Of a stretch of 64,000 nucleotides of DNA, positions 1-12,048 are shown piece by piece. The first letter of the stretch is position 1, and each line of letters opens with the position of its first letter. The DNA lies in assembly GCA_029449245.1 (NCBI GenBank), contig JANATF010000001.1, forward strand, positions 3,410,001-3,474,000. The letters are read 5' to 3'. The position numbers and the translations under genes were made by a program. The DNA comes from Mortierella alpina (Eukaryota > Mortierellomycota > Mortierellomycetes > Mortierellales > Mortierellaceae). The notes beneath the pieces were generated by a model. The model made no database searches and was not told where the DNA came from. It was given only the letters and a program-made list of their open reading frames with translations.

Positions 1-451
1 TTTCACTCAGGAGATCGGATTTGGGTTTCGCTTCGTTTTTCTCAATAGGAAGCAATTGATTTGCTTGGCGAGATGTTTCGCGTGCGCGGGTCCACTGAAT
101 CAAAGGGAACCTTGTTGGTCCTTCTTTGTATCCTCGCGGGTATTCAGTCGCGGCATTCAGTCGCACCCATTGACTTGCCCTGGGTGGACAGTGTGGGTGT
201 GCTCGCCCCGCACGCTGCCATGTCTCGCTGCGTGCCTTCGTCCTTGCTTGCTCAGCCGTATAAATACTGGACGGGCCTCGCCATTCTCCCCCTATTTCAT
301 CTCTGTCCACCCAGCCTCAGACCCTCACCCGTTCTCTAAAAAGGTCCCTCTCTCTCTCTCTCTGTTCTCCCGCTCCCTGCTCTGTCTTCTCCGTCTGTCT
401 TCTCGCTGTCGCTTTCCTCGTCGTCTTTCTTTCGTCACTCTTTCCATCCTG

Positions 452-485
<34 letters not shown>

Positions 486-648
486 TCTCTCTCCGACTCT
501 GCCTCTGTCTCTCAGCTCCTCCTGCCTTGCCTTGTCATTCTTTTTTTTTCACACCCCGTTCATCAGTCAATCCACACTCATTCATATTGCGCTGCATCTC
601 ACACATACACACGACTCTTTGTCTTCACACCTTACAACACACTCTGCA
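1..648. other. Upstream region of the F-box gene
   Basis: No gene is supported here. A TATAAATA element lies at about 259-266, followed by a long CT-rich tract (about 345-545) that is typical of fungal promoters and 5' leaders. Open frames across this stretch are low-complexity Leu/Ser/Arg translations of the CT tract and are not credible proteins. Confidence 0.5.
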
Positions 649-2168
649 ATGACATCCCGCTACACCAACAGAATGGACATTGACTTTGTCCTCACACACT
701 CAAAGAGCAAGGCGGCTCTGGTGGATATGCCCGAGAACATCTGGCTGGACATCTTTGGCTACCTCAGCCTCGAGGAAAAGTTCAAGGCTGCTGGGTAAGG
801 CTCATCATCATTCTTCCAGCCAGGCCCTTATCCTGGGGCTTGGATCCTGAAGCGGCCTGGCGTTGTGATGCTGCACACGCCGCCCTGAATATTGCACAGC
901 TTCTGATTTGCCTGCTTACATTATTGCCTCCACTTTCCCTTTACCACAAAAATAGTACCTGCCGAACATGGCACCGCATTCTGGCAGATCCCTCTCTCTA
1001 TACGCACATCTCCCTTGAAAACATGGAGTTCGAGACGCTGGTCCTTTGTATGCAGCAGCTCTGCCGTCTCGCCCCCAGAATCCGCTCACTCCACATCTCC
1101 AATTGCTTTTCATCCTTCATCTCCACTACCACAGTGCCCATGCAAAACACCACCATCATGCAGCACCACTTTCCACAGCAGTCTGGCATGCACTTTTTGT
1201 ACTCTCATATCACCTCCTTCACCCTCCCGCGTCGCCGCGAGGAGTACCGCAAACTCGGTTTCACCCTCCACCAAGACTTTTCCCGAGCCCTCGTTGCCTT
1301 GATGGAGCAAAGCCAGGACACCATCCGGCGCCTGGAGATCCACAACAACTTTCTTGATCTGGAGATGACCGAGCTCATCTTTTGCATTGTCCGATATGGC
1401 CGTCACCTCGAGCACCTGCTCTACGATTGCAACAAGGATGGTGGATTCGTCGCACCCGAGATCGTCAGCGCCATTACCGCCGCATGCCCCAATATCAAGA
1501 GTTTCCGTGGCCAGCATGCCATCTCTGATACTGTCCTCCGTAGGATGATGACCGGCTGGGAGGACCTTCGGTCAGTAACCCTGACACCCTATCAAGCCCC
1601 CTCCATTGGCACAAAAGAGGTCAGCATGGAGGGCCTTTGGTCCCTGCTCGAATGTGGCAAGGTCGAATCCCTCGAGCTCTTGGACTTGGACTGCATCTCA
1701 AACGACAATGTTGAAGCGATGACCGGCCGTGTCAAGCAGCTTCAGGCAACGAGCTTTGAGCGGGTTGCCAGCTCACCACTGAGCCACCCTTTTGCCCATC
1801 ATCACTCTTATTTCGCCACAGCCCCCACAACACCCTCAAGACCATTGCCTGGTGCATCCGTGCGCCATCTGACCATCACCAAATATACCTCCACCCCTCT
1901 CACACTACCTGGCTTCAGTGCATTGCTCCGGTTATTCCCCAACCTCGAGTCCTTCAGCTTCACCACCAACTTTTTCACTTATGACCACCAGTTCCGCGGG
2001 CTGTCCAAGGAGATTTATGAGATGGAGATTGTCCGAGTCGAGCACTTGATCCGTAACGAGATGACCGACCTCAATGGTGAAGTCCGCCCGTTGGCCCGTT
2101 GGCAAGGGCAATGGAACGCACCCGTGACGGAAGAGCAGCGTCTTCGTGCCGGCATCATGCGTGGATAA
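649..2168 (+). CDS. F-box protein
   Basis: Two exons, 649-794 and 956-2168, give 452 residues. The intron starts GTAAGG, ends AATAG, and splits the F-box. The F-box occupies about residues 24-65: LVDMPENIWLDIFGYLS, then after the splice a GTCRTWHRIL segment, with the usual hydrophobic spacing. The remainder has repeated Leu/Ile-rich stretches resembling degenerate leucine-rich repeats (LEIHNNFLDLEM, LESLELLDLDC, LESFSFTTNF). F-box proteins dock on Skp1 and present substrates to SCF ubiquitin ligases; the substrate here cannot be read from sequence. The start at 649 is chosen because it follows the CT-rich leader and leads directly into the F-box. No paralogue or functional partner is adjacent. 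Family call is firm; the specific function is unknown. Confidence 0.85.
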
Positions 2169-3618
2169 GCGCGCACAAGACCAAGGACAAGATATCAATC
2201 AACAACAACAAGAAAAAAATGATGATGCTTACCCTATCTCGTCTCGGGCTTTCCTCACGTCCTTCCGGGTGGATATCCCACATTCGCACATATACCAAGG
2301 CAGAGAGATGCTTTCCTTTTTCAATAATTCCGACAACAAAGAAATCGTTTCCCGCATCCTACTCACTCCTTTACCCTTTACTCTACTCGATTGTCATCCA
2401 CATTATACCACACAGTCGCATCAAAACATGTAAAATAATAAATGCTCTTTTTTCTCAGCCCCGAGAAAGAACGAAAAGAAGACAATTTGTATTTGTGTAA
2501 TGGCTGATAACGCCTCCGTTCATGCCCCAACCCGTAACCTTGCATCTTGATTATGCGAGGCGAATGGTTCTTTTTTTTTTTTTTTTTGTGTTCCTCACTT
2601 CTTGTGGCAGTGTGTCCGCGGGTCGTCAGTCTAATTTGAGTGAAAAGAAGGTTGCGCAAGGGGTAAGGTCCAGGAGGCAAGGAGGTGAGAATACACCCGA
2701 AACCTGATGTGCCCTCGAAACAAACGTGCGCCGTGTCTGTCCAGTGGTAATGCTTCTCAAGGCGATCTGAACACACAAAAATAAGTAAAAAATTGCAGTC
2801 AGTGCCCAACGCTCGCTTTTTGTCTGACCTTATCCAAGGTTACCCGAGGAGGCTTTGCACGTCTGGTATAAGTCTGAGGGAACAGCGGGAGCCTCGGGCG
2901 GTTAGGATCCTAGAAAGGATCCATCCGAGAGTGTGGGAGTGACGGGGGGAAGTGCGCAGAAGACCGAGGCACACACTTTCTCGTACCCTCGGTCCTCTCG
3001 CCCTGTCCCCTTGCTCCGCACAAATGCGAAACATTGAACGTCCAAAAAAAAAAAAAAAGATGCTGCCAAGAGTGCAGATCCGCGTCATACTCTGCATTCA
3101 GCAATGTTTGTTTACTTCATACAGCGTGGGACAATCGCCCTCTACGACGCGTAATGTATCTCTATGATACTGTGTAGGTCGCAGCCAGGATGTGTACTGT
3201 ACGTAGATGGCGCTGCATTGAGACAGTCTGGTGTATCCCTTCGAGCGTATTTCCGCCATGTGAAGGTGTACAGGAACTCGCCGGGATGGAGTCGTGTAAA
3301 CCATTTGCCATACGGGTTTTTCGGATCTTCTGGGCGGCCGATCATTGATTCAATTTAAAGTGCTCAGGAAAAGCCCATTTTCCTCCAGTTCAAGGCGAAG
3401 AAGGTACATATGCGGTATTATATATGTTTTACCTTATGGACGTATATGTCTCTTCGGAAGAGAACGAGAGGGAAAAAAGTGCATACTGAAAGAACAAGGC
3501 ATCAAAGCAGGTGCTGGCTGAGTCGTGTGTGCCTCCTGTAAAAAGCAATGAAGATGTAGAATATCGTCTTTTAACAATTGTATTCCTTGCGGTCTATGGG
3601 CTCGTTCAGTACTGAGGG
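2169..3618. other. Convergent intergenic region between the F-box gene and KEX1
   Basis: Both flanking genes end into this 1.45-kb stretch. It holds a T run near 2570-2587, an A run near 3043-3058 and A/T-rich 3' flank sequence such as AATAATAAATG near 2434. I see no protein domain or RNA gene; the open frames are short and low-complexity. Confidence 0.4.
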
Positions 3619-6600
3619 TCATGGACGGGCTATAACCCTCTCATCATCATCGTCTTCGTCCTCCTCATCGCTATCCTGCATCCCTCCTTCCACAACGAGC
3701 TCATCCCTGAATCCAAAGAAAGAAAGGATGTCAAAATGTGTTAAGAGACAGCAACACCTATGACCTTTAGCCAAACGCCATTACCCACAACTTACAATTC
3801 ATCCTCGTGGTTCAGGACTCTTCTGCGTCCGCCAGAGTTGTTGCTGCCTAGCGGAAACCATTGTACGCCATCGTGGCCGCTTCCACGCTTCTTCTGTCGG
3901 CGATTGTTCCTTATAACTACGAAAGCGCCAACGCCAACAGCCATCAAGACAAACAGTAATACCGCCGATCCTCTAATTGGGTTGATGTAGAAGGGTCAAT
4001 ATCGGCTTTTCGGCACCCAAGTATTACCAAGTAGGCAAAGTCGCTTACTTTGAAGAGATGTACGAGCCCTTGGGTTGATCAATATCCACCTTCTGGCCTC
4101 CTGGCGGCACCTTTTCGTCCTCCTGAGTATCAGTGTCTAGCTTGGAGCTGAACTTCTGCATTTTTGGATCCAGCTTCATAAAGCGGTTTATCATATCCAG
4201 TGCGGCGAGTGGCTGATCATACGGAACCATATGCGATGCATTGTGGAGCACAACATAAGTGAGGTTCCTGGCTTGCTTCCACACGCCGGCTGACTGATCC
4301 TCCACCGTCCACCCTATCTTGGGGGCATCCTATAAAGGTTCAAGGGAGGTCGAGTCAACATATGCGATCAACTATGGTCGGCAAGGACTTGGCACCTTGC
4401 AAACAATAAGATCCACCCTACCTGGAAGCCTTGAATGCCCTGCCAAGTCATGTTCGATATGAGGTACTCTGTGCCAATATGATTGCAAATCAGGTCCTGG
4501 TCACCACTAACAAGCAAAAAAAAAAGAACGAATAGAGCGCTCTTCATCAGTACGTGCAACTGAGAACCCATCCATTGAGCTGGCATGCTTTTGTTCACTC
4601 ACCTGAACAGAAGCACTTTTACTTTTTCCAAGATACCAGGCAATAGCTAAAGGAGTAAGAAGATCACAGGAGAGGCAAGCTCGTGAGTGAAGAGGTCGTC
4701 TAAAGCGATAATTCCATCCACAAGAATACGTGCAGCACCACCTACCCCGACAGCGGGAGCTGAGTCGTCGTTTCTCAATGCCTGGCTCACATGTGAGCTA
4801 CACTCTGACCAAGGCGTCACAGCCCCTGTAGCATGTAGCGACTTCAAAACGTCCGCTCTCTATTAGGAGGAAGGGGGATGCATTAGATTGGTAGGCCTTG
4901 AGGACACATGCGCCTGATGACGAAAGACTTACTCCCAGATACGCAGCCATCTGCGGTAGCTCGTAGGGCCAATTGAGTCCACAGGCCGGGAAGTCATCCG
5001 TCAACCTCACGTCGTATTGGTTGAGGCATCGTGGATTTTTCTGACCACTGGAGTACAGAGTTCGCATTGAAAAACGTCAAATGTAAGTTTGCGATATCTG
5101 TTGTAGGACATTTTTGACACACTGCAGATGCACTCGTGCTTCTCCTTACCCTTTGACACTATGCTGCATGATGAGCTGTACGATCTCCTCGCAGGAATCC
5201 TGAGTGATTCGATCGTGTAACCTGATGGCGTCCAAGCATATCTGCTGCTGTGCCACCATTTGATCCTGTTAAGAAGGGTTAAAAGTAGGTTCTGTCAGAA
5301 AGCGGGTCGCATTGTACAGGTAAACTGTCTCCTCACTCTCTCCCTTGTGACATTTCACGTCAGTCAACATACCATCAATTGGGGTGTCGAAAGACCATGC
5401 TGGTCCACGTAGGGAATAAAGGATGTGTACTATTCATCATATAAGAAAGCCTTGAGTTAATGAGAGGCATATCCATTTGTCCATAGCATTGACTGTCGAA
5501 CTCTTGTATACCTGATGGAGGGGATCGATCCAGCCATTCCCAATGACAATCCCCTGCAATTTATAGGCAATGTCGCCACCCGCCACATGTTCGTTGTGAT
5601 CGAGTACTCCTCTAGCAAAGTACGGGATATATGTGCCCGCGTAGCTCTCTCCTGCTAGATAGAGCTTTGGAGCAATGGAGTGTCAGTTGCATGAAATCCG
5701 CACTAGATGTGCAAACGCTATACTCTGTATAAGATGTTGGGTTACCTCATCCTCAGCACGATCCGGGAATATCGCAAAAAACGCCTTGAGGAATCCAAGA
5801 AAGTGATCGGTGATCTACATGAGAAGATATGAGAGTGTTGTCAGCTGCAGGAGCTCTACCATCCCCGTAAGTCAGTGTCGGAGAATATCCTGCCAACAAC
5901 CAGTACCTCATTGAGTGTTCCTAGCAAAGGCTCCGAAGTGTAGCTCAGGCCGGTGCCGACAGGCTGATCCACTGTGTAGAAGAAGGAGCAGTTGCGCCGC
6001 CTCGGTTAAAATCTAAGAAATCCAGTGTTCCGATGCGCAATGACAGTATAGAGAGCGACTTACAGAACAGAACGTTTGCAAACTCGTGCCAGCCGCCCTT
6101 ATTGATGGTGAGTTTCTGCTCTACGAATCGCAATGGTCCTGACTCCAAGAAGTACCCATCAGCGCTCGAGCTACGTGTAGGCATGAGAGAGATTTGCGAT
6201 TTGTGATCAGGCTCGATAACTATTATGAACTCAGGCCCTTTCTTCACATCTTGATCCACGCGCTTATTACCATCCAGGCCCTGATCATCAAAAGATATGC
6301 GTCGAGTTGATAGAAAAACGGTAAATGACGGTCGGTGAGTGCAAGTCCTCCCGACTCAAATCACCTTGCGTGCTGAGGTCCACTGAGTAACAAAAGTCAT
6401 ACCTCCATTGAGCCAGATAATCTACGAGGATGCCAATGGAAGAGGTGCTTAGATGACAACTTTTTGTTTGACCGATTCGTGTATGAACCCTAAAGAACGT
6501 TGAACGTCATCACTCACCAGCTTGGACTTCTCCTGGACCTGCTTGTTGGCAACCAGCCAAAAGAACAGGTTGGACTCTCCTGCTCCATCCACGGCAATAT

Positions 6601-6972
6601 GACTAAATGAAAGAATGGTTCGAGCATGAATGATTGCGCTCTGTGTTTGATGTCTGCCATGAAAGCCTGTCCTGTCCTCGTGTCCAAAAAAGTGCCTCCT
6701 GAAGATGATGCATCCGTGCGACAGCCTACCCTGCATGTTGTCTCAGCTGAGCAGAATCCTCTATAGAGAGGTCGGGCAAGTCATGGACGAGGTAATCGTC
6801 CGCAACTACAACACGAATCCAAAGAGGTCCGAAGGTTAGCAAGACTGCATCACGCTCAGCAATGAAGCATGCTGCTGCGAAGGGTACCTTTCGTCTGGGC
6901 TTGTGCGACAGTCAAAAGGGAAAGCTGGCTGAGGGCTACCGCTGTAAGCCATGCCAGATGAAGAGGTCGCAT
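3619..6972 (-). CDS. KEX1: KEX1-like serine carboxypeptidase (type I membrane, Golgi)
   Basis: Eighteen exons give 581 residues: 6972-6888, 6805-6730, 6602-6518, 6421-6403, 6280-6271, 6170-6064, 5971-5907, 5814-5746, 5664-5512, 5429-5373, 5265-5150, 5047-4933, 4859-4746, 4646-4603, 4506-4422, 4329-4049, 3972-3796, 3706-3619. The family removes C-terminal Lys/Arg from peptides after Kex2 cleavage in the late Golgi. Visible features: signal peptide (residues 1-27), the S10 signature WLNGGPGCSS, nucleophile Ser179 in GESYAG, the catalytic Asp in GDQDLICN (about 374-376), His433 in [12 protein letters not shown], one transmembrane segment (about 495-515), and an acidic cytosolic tail rich in Asp/Glu. 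The GPGC of the signature is carried by a 10-nt micro-exon. The last intron must be spliced; otherwise a TAA follows at 3792-3794. It is divergent from the oxidoreductase at 7677. Confidence 0.93.
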
Positions 6973-7676
6973 CAAGTTGTCGACGCTCGTTCCTGAAGAC
7001 CGAGCTGCACGTTTGCTGTCAAAGGAGGGCTATCCAATGCACGCGATGACGATGAGGAGTGGTGATGGCGAAGGCAGGTGGCAGACGGATGCTTCAATGG
7101 AAGTGATGAAGATGAGTCGAAGCGAGGATAGATGGATGGATGGATGGATGGAAGAAAGCCGCGTCAAGGGGCGAGAGGCGTCAAAAGGGGGGGGGGAAAT
7201 GGCTCTTCAACTGTCCATAATTGGAGCGATATATCCGTGTAGGGCTAAGTCTTGCGCTACCTCCTCAAGAACATGGATTTGTTCCCTTGCATGGTCCTCC
7301 TTAGTCAGTGGCTAGCACAGGGTTGAGTATGTACGCGTGTCAATGATCTGGTTTGGCTTTATGAGCTGGTAGCAATAGCCAAGTCGCAAAACGGACACGA
7401 ACGCACCATCGGAGAGCTCCGTTGTGCCAAAACACCGGTGTAGAACATCATCGGCCCGATCCACCTCCCAACGTGTGATTATTCATTCGAGATGATTATT
7501 CAGCTCACGCTTAGTATAACAAACCACCGCTGTCGCTTTGTTCCCTTTTTCCTTTTTTCCCACCAGCCCTTCAGTCTTTATCGTTCGCACTCTTGTCTCC
7601 ACTCTCCACACCCTTCACGCTGCATTCGTTACAACCTTCTCTTCTTTCAACTTTTACCTGCTCTCGCCCCAAAAAA
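6973..7676. promoter_or_regulatory. Divergent promoter region, KEX1 / MDR oxidoreductase
   Basis: A 704-bp spacer between two divergent start codons. It contains a tandem GGAT run near 7130-7150 (GATGGATGGATGGATGG), a G run near 7187, and a pyrimidine-rich leader from about 7530 to 7676 just before the ATG at 7677. I found no distinct TATA box or coding signal. Confidence 0.35.
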
Positions 7677-9162
7677 ATGCCTTCCAACACGTCCATCGTC
7701 TATCTGAAGCACCCCACCGAGTTCCCCGTTCCCGGTGAGCACTTTGACGCTCAGACCAACAAGAACTTCAGCCCCGTCCTCAAGGACGGCGAGGTTTTGA
7801 CTCGCAACCTGGTCATCTCGCTGGACCCTTGTAAGATCGCTCTCTCTTTTCTGTCTTCTTCCTTCATACCGTCGTCCTTATGTATGCTATTTTTATTCGT
7901 CATACCGTCATACACTCTCAACTGATTCAGTCAATACGGGTTCGTCCTCACTTTTGTCTCAATAGACATGCGTGGAAAAATGCGAGATGGCGGCAAATCA
8001 TATAGCCCTGCGTTCCAGATCGGACATCCATTGGATGCCCGAGGTGTTGCAGAGGTCATCGAGTCCAAGAACTCAAAGTACCCGGTCGGATCCATCATCC
8101 ACGCCTTCGTCGGCTGGGAAGAATACTCGGTCGTGCCAGACCTGTCCACCACCAGGATCATCCCTGAAGCAAGAGAGTCCAAGCTCCCTCTGTCGTCGTA
8201 CGTTGGTGTTCTTGGCATGCCAGGTAAAAGAAAGACTAGTGCAATATTCAGTGACGCGACCAGTTGATCACTGAGCAAGAGTTGGGACGGTCCTGTTCTG
8301 TATATTGTGTCGAGCTAACACCCGCTCTTCGTTCGTGCACGGTGCAGGTCTCACGGCCTATGCTGCCTTGAAGGACATTGGAAAACCAAAGGCCGGCGAA
8401 ACCATTTTCATCTCGGCCGCCTCTGGGGCAGTTGGTAAGAAACCATGCCTTCAGCCGGAATATTGCAACAATAATGATGGAATTTAGACTGTATCTGACT
8501 AATTGGTATTTTCTTGTTAGGCCAACTTGCTGGTCAATTGGCAAAGGCATGGGGACTCACCGTCATCGGATCAGGTACGTCCAAGAATCGAGATAACTAT
8601 GCAAACCTGTTGCTCTCTCCACCAGCCGGCTGGTCCTAATCGCAATTATTTTCATCGCTCCTGTCACATCTTTCCTCGGGTAGCTGGCTCCGATGACAAG
8701 GTCGACTACTTGCTCAAGAATGTCGGATTTGACGCTGCCTTCAATTACAAGAAGCGCTCTACCCATGACGCCCTAAAGGAGCTGGCTCCCAATGGCATCG
8801 ACATTTACTTTGAAAACGTCGGCGGTGAGACTTTGGAGGCGGCCCTCGATCACTTGAACAACCATGGAAGGATCATTGCCTGCGGCATGATCTCGCAGTA
8901 CAATACCAGCAAGCCTTATGGCATCAAGAACCTCATGAATGTTGTCAGCAAGCGTTTGACCATCCGCGGCTTCATCGTGGCTGACTTTCATGAGCAGTAC
9001 TTTGATGATTTCTTCCGCGACGTTAAGGATCTGCTTGTGAACAAGAAGATTGTTTATCGCGTGGATGAGGTCAAGGGTATCGAGAACGCGCCCAAGGCCT
9101 TTACTGGGATGCTCAAGGGCGAGAACTTTGGAAAGCAGGTCGTCAAGGTCGCAGATCTCTAA
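7677..9162 (+). CDS. NAD(P)-dependent medium-chain oxidoreductase (prostaglandin/alkenal reductase type)
   Basis: Five exons (7677-7830, 7966-8223, 8348-8434, 8521-8574, 8684-9162) give 343 residues, the usual size for the zinc-independent MDR group of leukotriene B4 12-hydroxydehydrogenase / CurA-like double-bond reductases. Visible features: the N-terminal substrate fold containing DPYMRGKM, the Rossmann nucleotide loop AASGAVGQLAGQLAK spanning the exon 3/4 junction, and the family motif YFENVGGETLEAAL followed by GRIIACGMISQYN. Such enzymes reduce the C=C bond of alpha,beta-unsaturated carbonyls using NADPH in the cytosol; the exact substrate is not predictable. The start is fixed by AAAAAAATG and by a sensible N-terminus (MPSNTSIVYLKHP). 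Its 3' end faces the FMN-binding gene. Confidence 0.92.
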
Positions 9163-9584
9163 GGATCCTGCCAAGATAGGAATTTAAAAGCATTTAAGCA
9201 CCACTGAGGCGTGATCGACAGTACCTTTTTTTTTATCATTCTGTCTGGCCTGTGCCTGTGATTCCATTCCTCTTCCTCTTCCTCTTCCTGCCTCTGTTGT
9301 CCATTCGTTTTGGCCTCCGATTCCAACCCTCACACGACCATGTCTCCCTTTCTCGCGGGCCTGCTCAAGTGCCAGCACCTGTCGACTGCCATCCTCAGTG
9401 CGACGGCACCATCGCATGGATCGTTTGCTCAATGCGCACCTTGACCTTTAGGCTAAATGCATTCAAACCAAAGGCACTGTCCAAGAGTTCATGAATGCAT
9501 CTTCAAACTAGACTCAAGTTTATTCATCCCTCTCTTGCCAGGACCATCCCGACACGGGTCCAGACACGCCATTCTCGCCGCTTA
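9163..9584. other. Convergent spacer (oxidoreductase / FMN-binding gene)
   Basis: The 422 bp hold the two 3' untranslated regions, a T run at about 9224-9234 and a short TCCTCT repeat near 9267-9290. No gene is recognisable. Confidence 0.35.
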
Positions 9585-10476
9585 TCAACGCCTTCCTGCA
9601 GCATACTTAGAGATGGCGACCCCTATAGCCACACCTGCAGCAAGGATACTGACGTTCGCGATGCCTGTGCCTGCTGTCATCCAGTTCGCAAAGGCCATGA
9701 GAGGCGATGGCGCCTTCTTCTCCGGCAATACAACGGGTTCTCCAGAACCGCGGTTCTTTCCCACCCATTCGGGGCCTAGGACCGCATGCCTCATCCCAGG
9801 CAAGCCATCCAAGCTAAAGCCATTCTTGGTCTTCCAGTACTCCTTTACGGTAGCCTCATCTCTCTTGCTAAACGCCTTGACTAGCACATCCCGTTGTCCT
9901 CGATAGTCATAGTACGGCACCGCATATCCGCAACTGGTTCCAACCTTGCGCACATCGATCATGATGATACCCCTCTTTCCAGAGGCATGATAGATGTCCG
10001 AGTCTCCAAATTGCTCCTGCATCAGCTTGTTGTACTCTGGCGAATCCACACGCACCACTCTGCCAGTTCCGAGGAGTCGCATGATACGAGGACCTCCCTC
10101 GACGGCCATCAGCATGATGGTAATCCTGCCATTCTCTTCCAGATGACTCTGCGTTTCTATCCCGGATCCTTGAGAGAATGATTACCAAAAGAAACAGCAG
10201 TTCGTTTAATAAACTTTTCTATTGCACCTTGAAAGAAGTGCCGATCTTGAGCCTACGGGGTCAATGTCAATGTCAGTGTCAATGCAACAAAGACAAACCT
10301 GATAGCTCGAGATAGCAGACCTGAGTTCGACTCAGCACCCTAAGGCAGTCGTGGCCTTTGGGCGAGCAGTTGACGGTGCCTCGTCCATCCAGGGGTGCCG
10401 TTGCAACAAAGAAGATCTTTTGCTTCTTGATCCACTCTGCATGGTCCTCGCTGATGTCGTCAAAATATTGACCCAT
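9585..10476 (-). CDS. Pyridoxamine 5'-phosphate oxidase-related FMN-binding split-barrel protein
   Basis: Two exons, 10476-10299 and 10168-9585, give 253 residues. The N-terminus has the family's look: MGQYFDDISEDHAEWIKKQ, then FFVATAPLDG and VNCSPKGHD, the split-barrel strands that bind FMN. Exon 2 continues with ENGRITIMLMAVEGGPRIMR and LLGTGRVVRVD. This is the fungal group annotated as pyridoxamine-phosphate-oxidase-like; most members have no proven pyridoxamine oxidase activity, so a general flavin oxidoreductase role is the safe statement. Unusually, the C-terminus ends in a hydrophobic segment (about residues 225-250, ANWMTAGTGIANVSILAAGV) followed by KYAAGRR, suggesting a tail anchor. 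The ATG at 10476 is preferred over an upstream in-frame ATG whose extension is low-complexity Phe/Leu/Ser. Confidence 0.85.
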
Positions 10477-12048
10477 CCTGAAATCAAGCCTTCTTGGATA
10501 TGTCTTGAAAGAGTATAAACGTGGGAAAGGAGATGAAGAAAGAAGCAAAAAAGAAAGAAACAAAAAAAAAAGGGAAATCACGATGCTTAAAAAAAAGGCG
10601 AGAACACCCTTGTGCCTCACCCTAAGCCGGAATCGTGTGAGTCTGTTTGAGTCCACATGCACACCTTTGTGTTATTTCGCTTGCAGTTCACCCGAAGACG
10701 CCGAAACCATCAGCATTGGCTAGATGTCTTACGGTTCCGATTGCAAAAGGAGAGCCGTGAGTTAACGAGCGAGTGTGTTAGTGACTCTTGTCGGGAGTGC
10801 TGCGGAGCATATGCCATCAAGCAATCGAGGGGGCGCTGTGGGAAAAAAATGTTTATGGCCCATATTCTGCACGATCGTCTGCGCGTGCGCAAGCTCAAGC
10901 ACTTGTACACCAGAGACGCCAACCCTAGGCCAAGTCCTTTGTCTAGGTTGTGGAAGTAGAGGAGGGTTGCAAGTCTGGACCCGTATAAAAGGTGTGAGTG
11001 TGGGGTCATTCGTTTTGAGTAGCAATGGTCAAGTGCCTGGCAGAGGCGAGATTACAGCAGATCAACGTTCAGCGGCAGCTGCCTAGCAAAAAGGCGAACC
11101 TCCAATACCTCCACACAGCAACGGAGCGACGAAGCGTCGCTTAATGCGCTTTGATGCATAGATCAGGCTCACAAGACCTGAAAGGGTCTAACCTCTATAC
11201 TATAGCCGCCTCAATAGCCTAACATTCACAAATTGCGGCATCAGAGGATCTGAATTGCCATGAGTCTCATTCTTTGCTTGCAGCAGCAGCAACCTTACAC
11301 AGCAGCAGCCAGCACAATGTTAAACGGCGACGAAGAGAGCCCTCTTCTCAAACCTCATAATTTGATCCACTGCTGATACTCTACATAGTCAATCATGACA
11401 ATCAAGGCAGCTTCATTACAGCTGTCTCCCGCCTGCTGCTTTAACATATATGCAAGAGTTAGACTGATTCGCTGCTTCCTGCTTCTGCCAGCTCCTTGGC
11501 AAACTGTGCAGTCGTGGGCTGTCTCCTGAAATAGAACCACACGCTGTAAGTATCCACTGTCGGGTCTGTATGTGTCGGAGGCGGGGCGGATTGAGCAATT
11601 GGCGACGCGCAACATATTTCTTCCTCCCCACGCTGGCAGATCTGCAGACAGGCAGCGGCGGATAGACCATGCATGCTCTCCAGTGTATATACATATCCCT
11701 TTCGACCTTGCGTGTGGGCAGCCCGATTGGCCGGACACCTAATCGTTTAATATACCTTGAGGGGAATGAGGCCAACAGCCCGAGGATGGATCACGAAGCG
11801 CCCACTGTTGGCTGTCTAAAAATGGCGCGAGTGTCCAGCTGAGACCCAAAGCATATATAAAGAAATTCATTGTTCGCACCTCTCTCCCCTTCCCTTTCCG
11901 CTCCACCTCTGCGTCCTCTTCTTCGTCTTCTTCGTCGTCCTCTTCCTGCTCCTCCTCTTCCTGCTCCTCCTCTTCCTGCTCCTCCTCGTCCTGCTCCTCC
12001 TCGTCTTCCTCTTTCTCTCTCTCTGCCTCCACCTCTGCCGCGCTGCAC
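10477..12048. promoter_or_regulatory. Divergent region between FMN-binding gene and Pro-rich gene
   Basis: A 1.57-kb spacer. TATATAA at 11854-11860 on the + strand, then a long CT-rich tract (about 11885-12040), look like the promoter and leader of the Pro-rich gene. A second + strand TATAAAA near 10984 has no gene behind it. A small inverted repeat (GCGAC/GTCGC) sits near 11125-11140. No convincing protein gene occupies 10720-11850. Confidence 0.4.

Noticed and set aside
5048-5067. Extending KEX1 exon 12 upstream to include RTLYSS
   Set aside because: The acceptor CTCCAG at 5048-5050 joins in phase with exon 11; the extension lacks an acceptor in the right phase.
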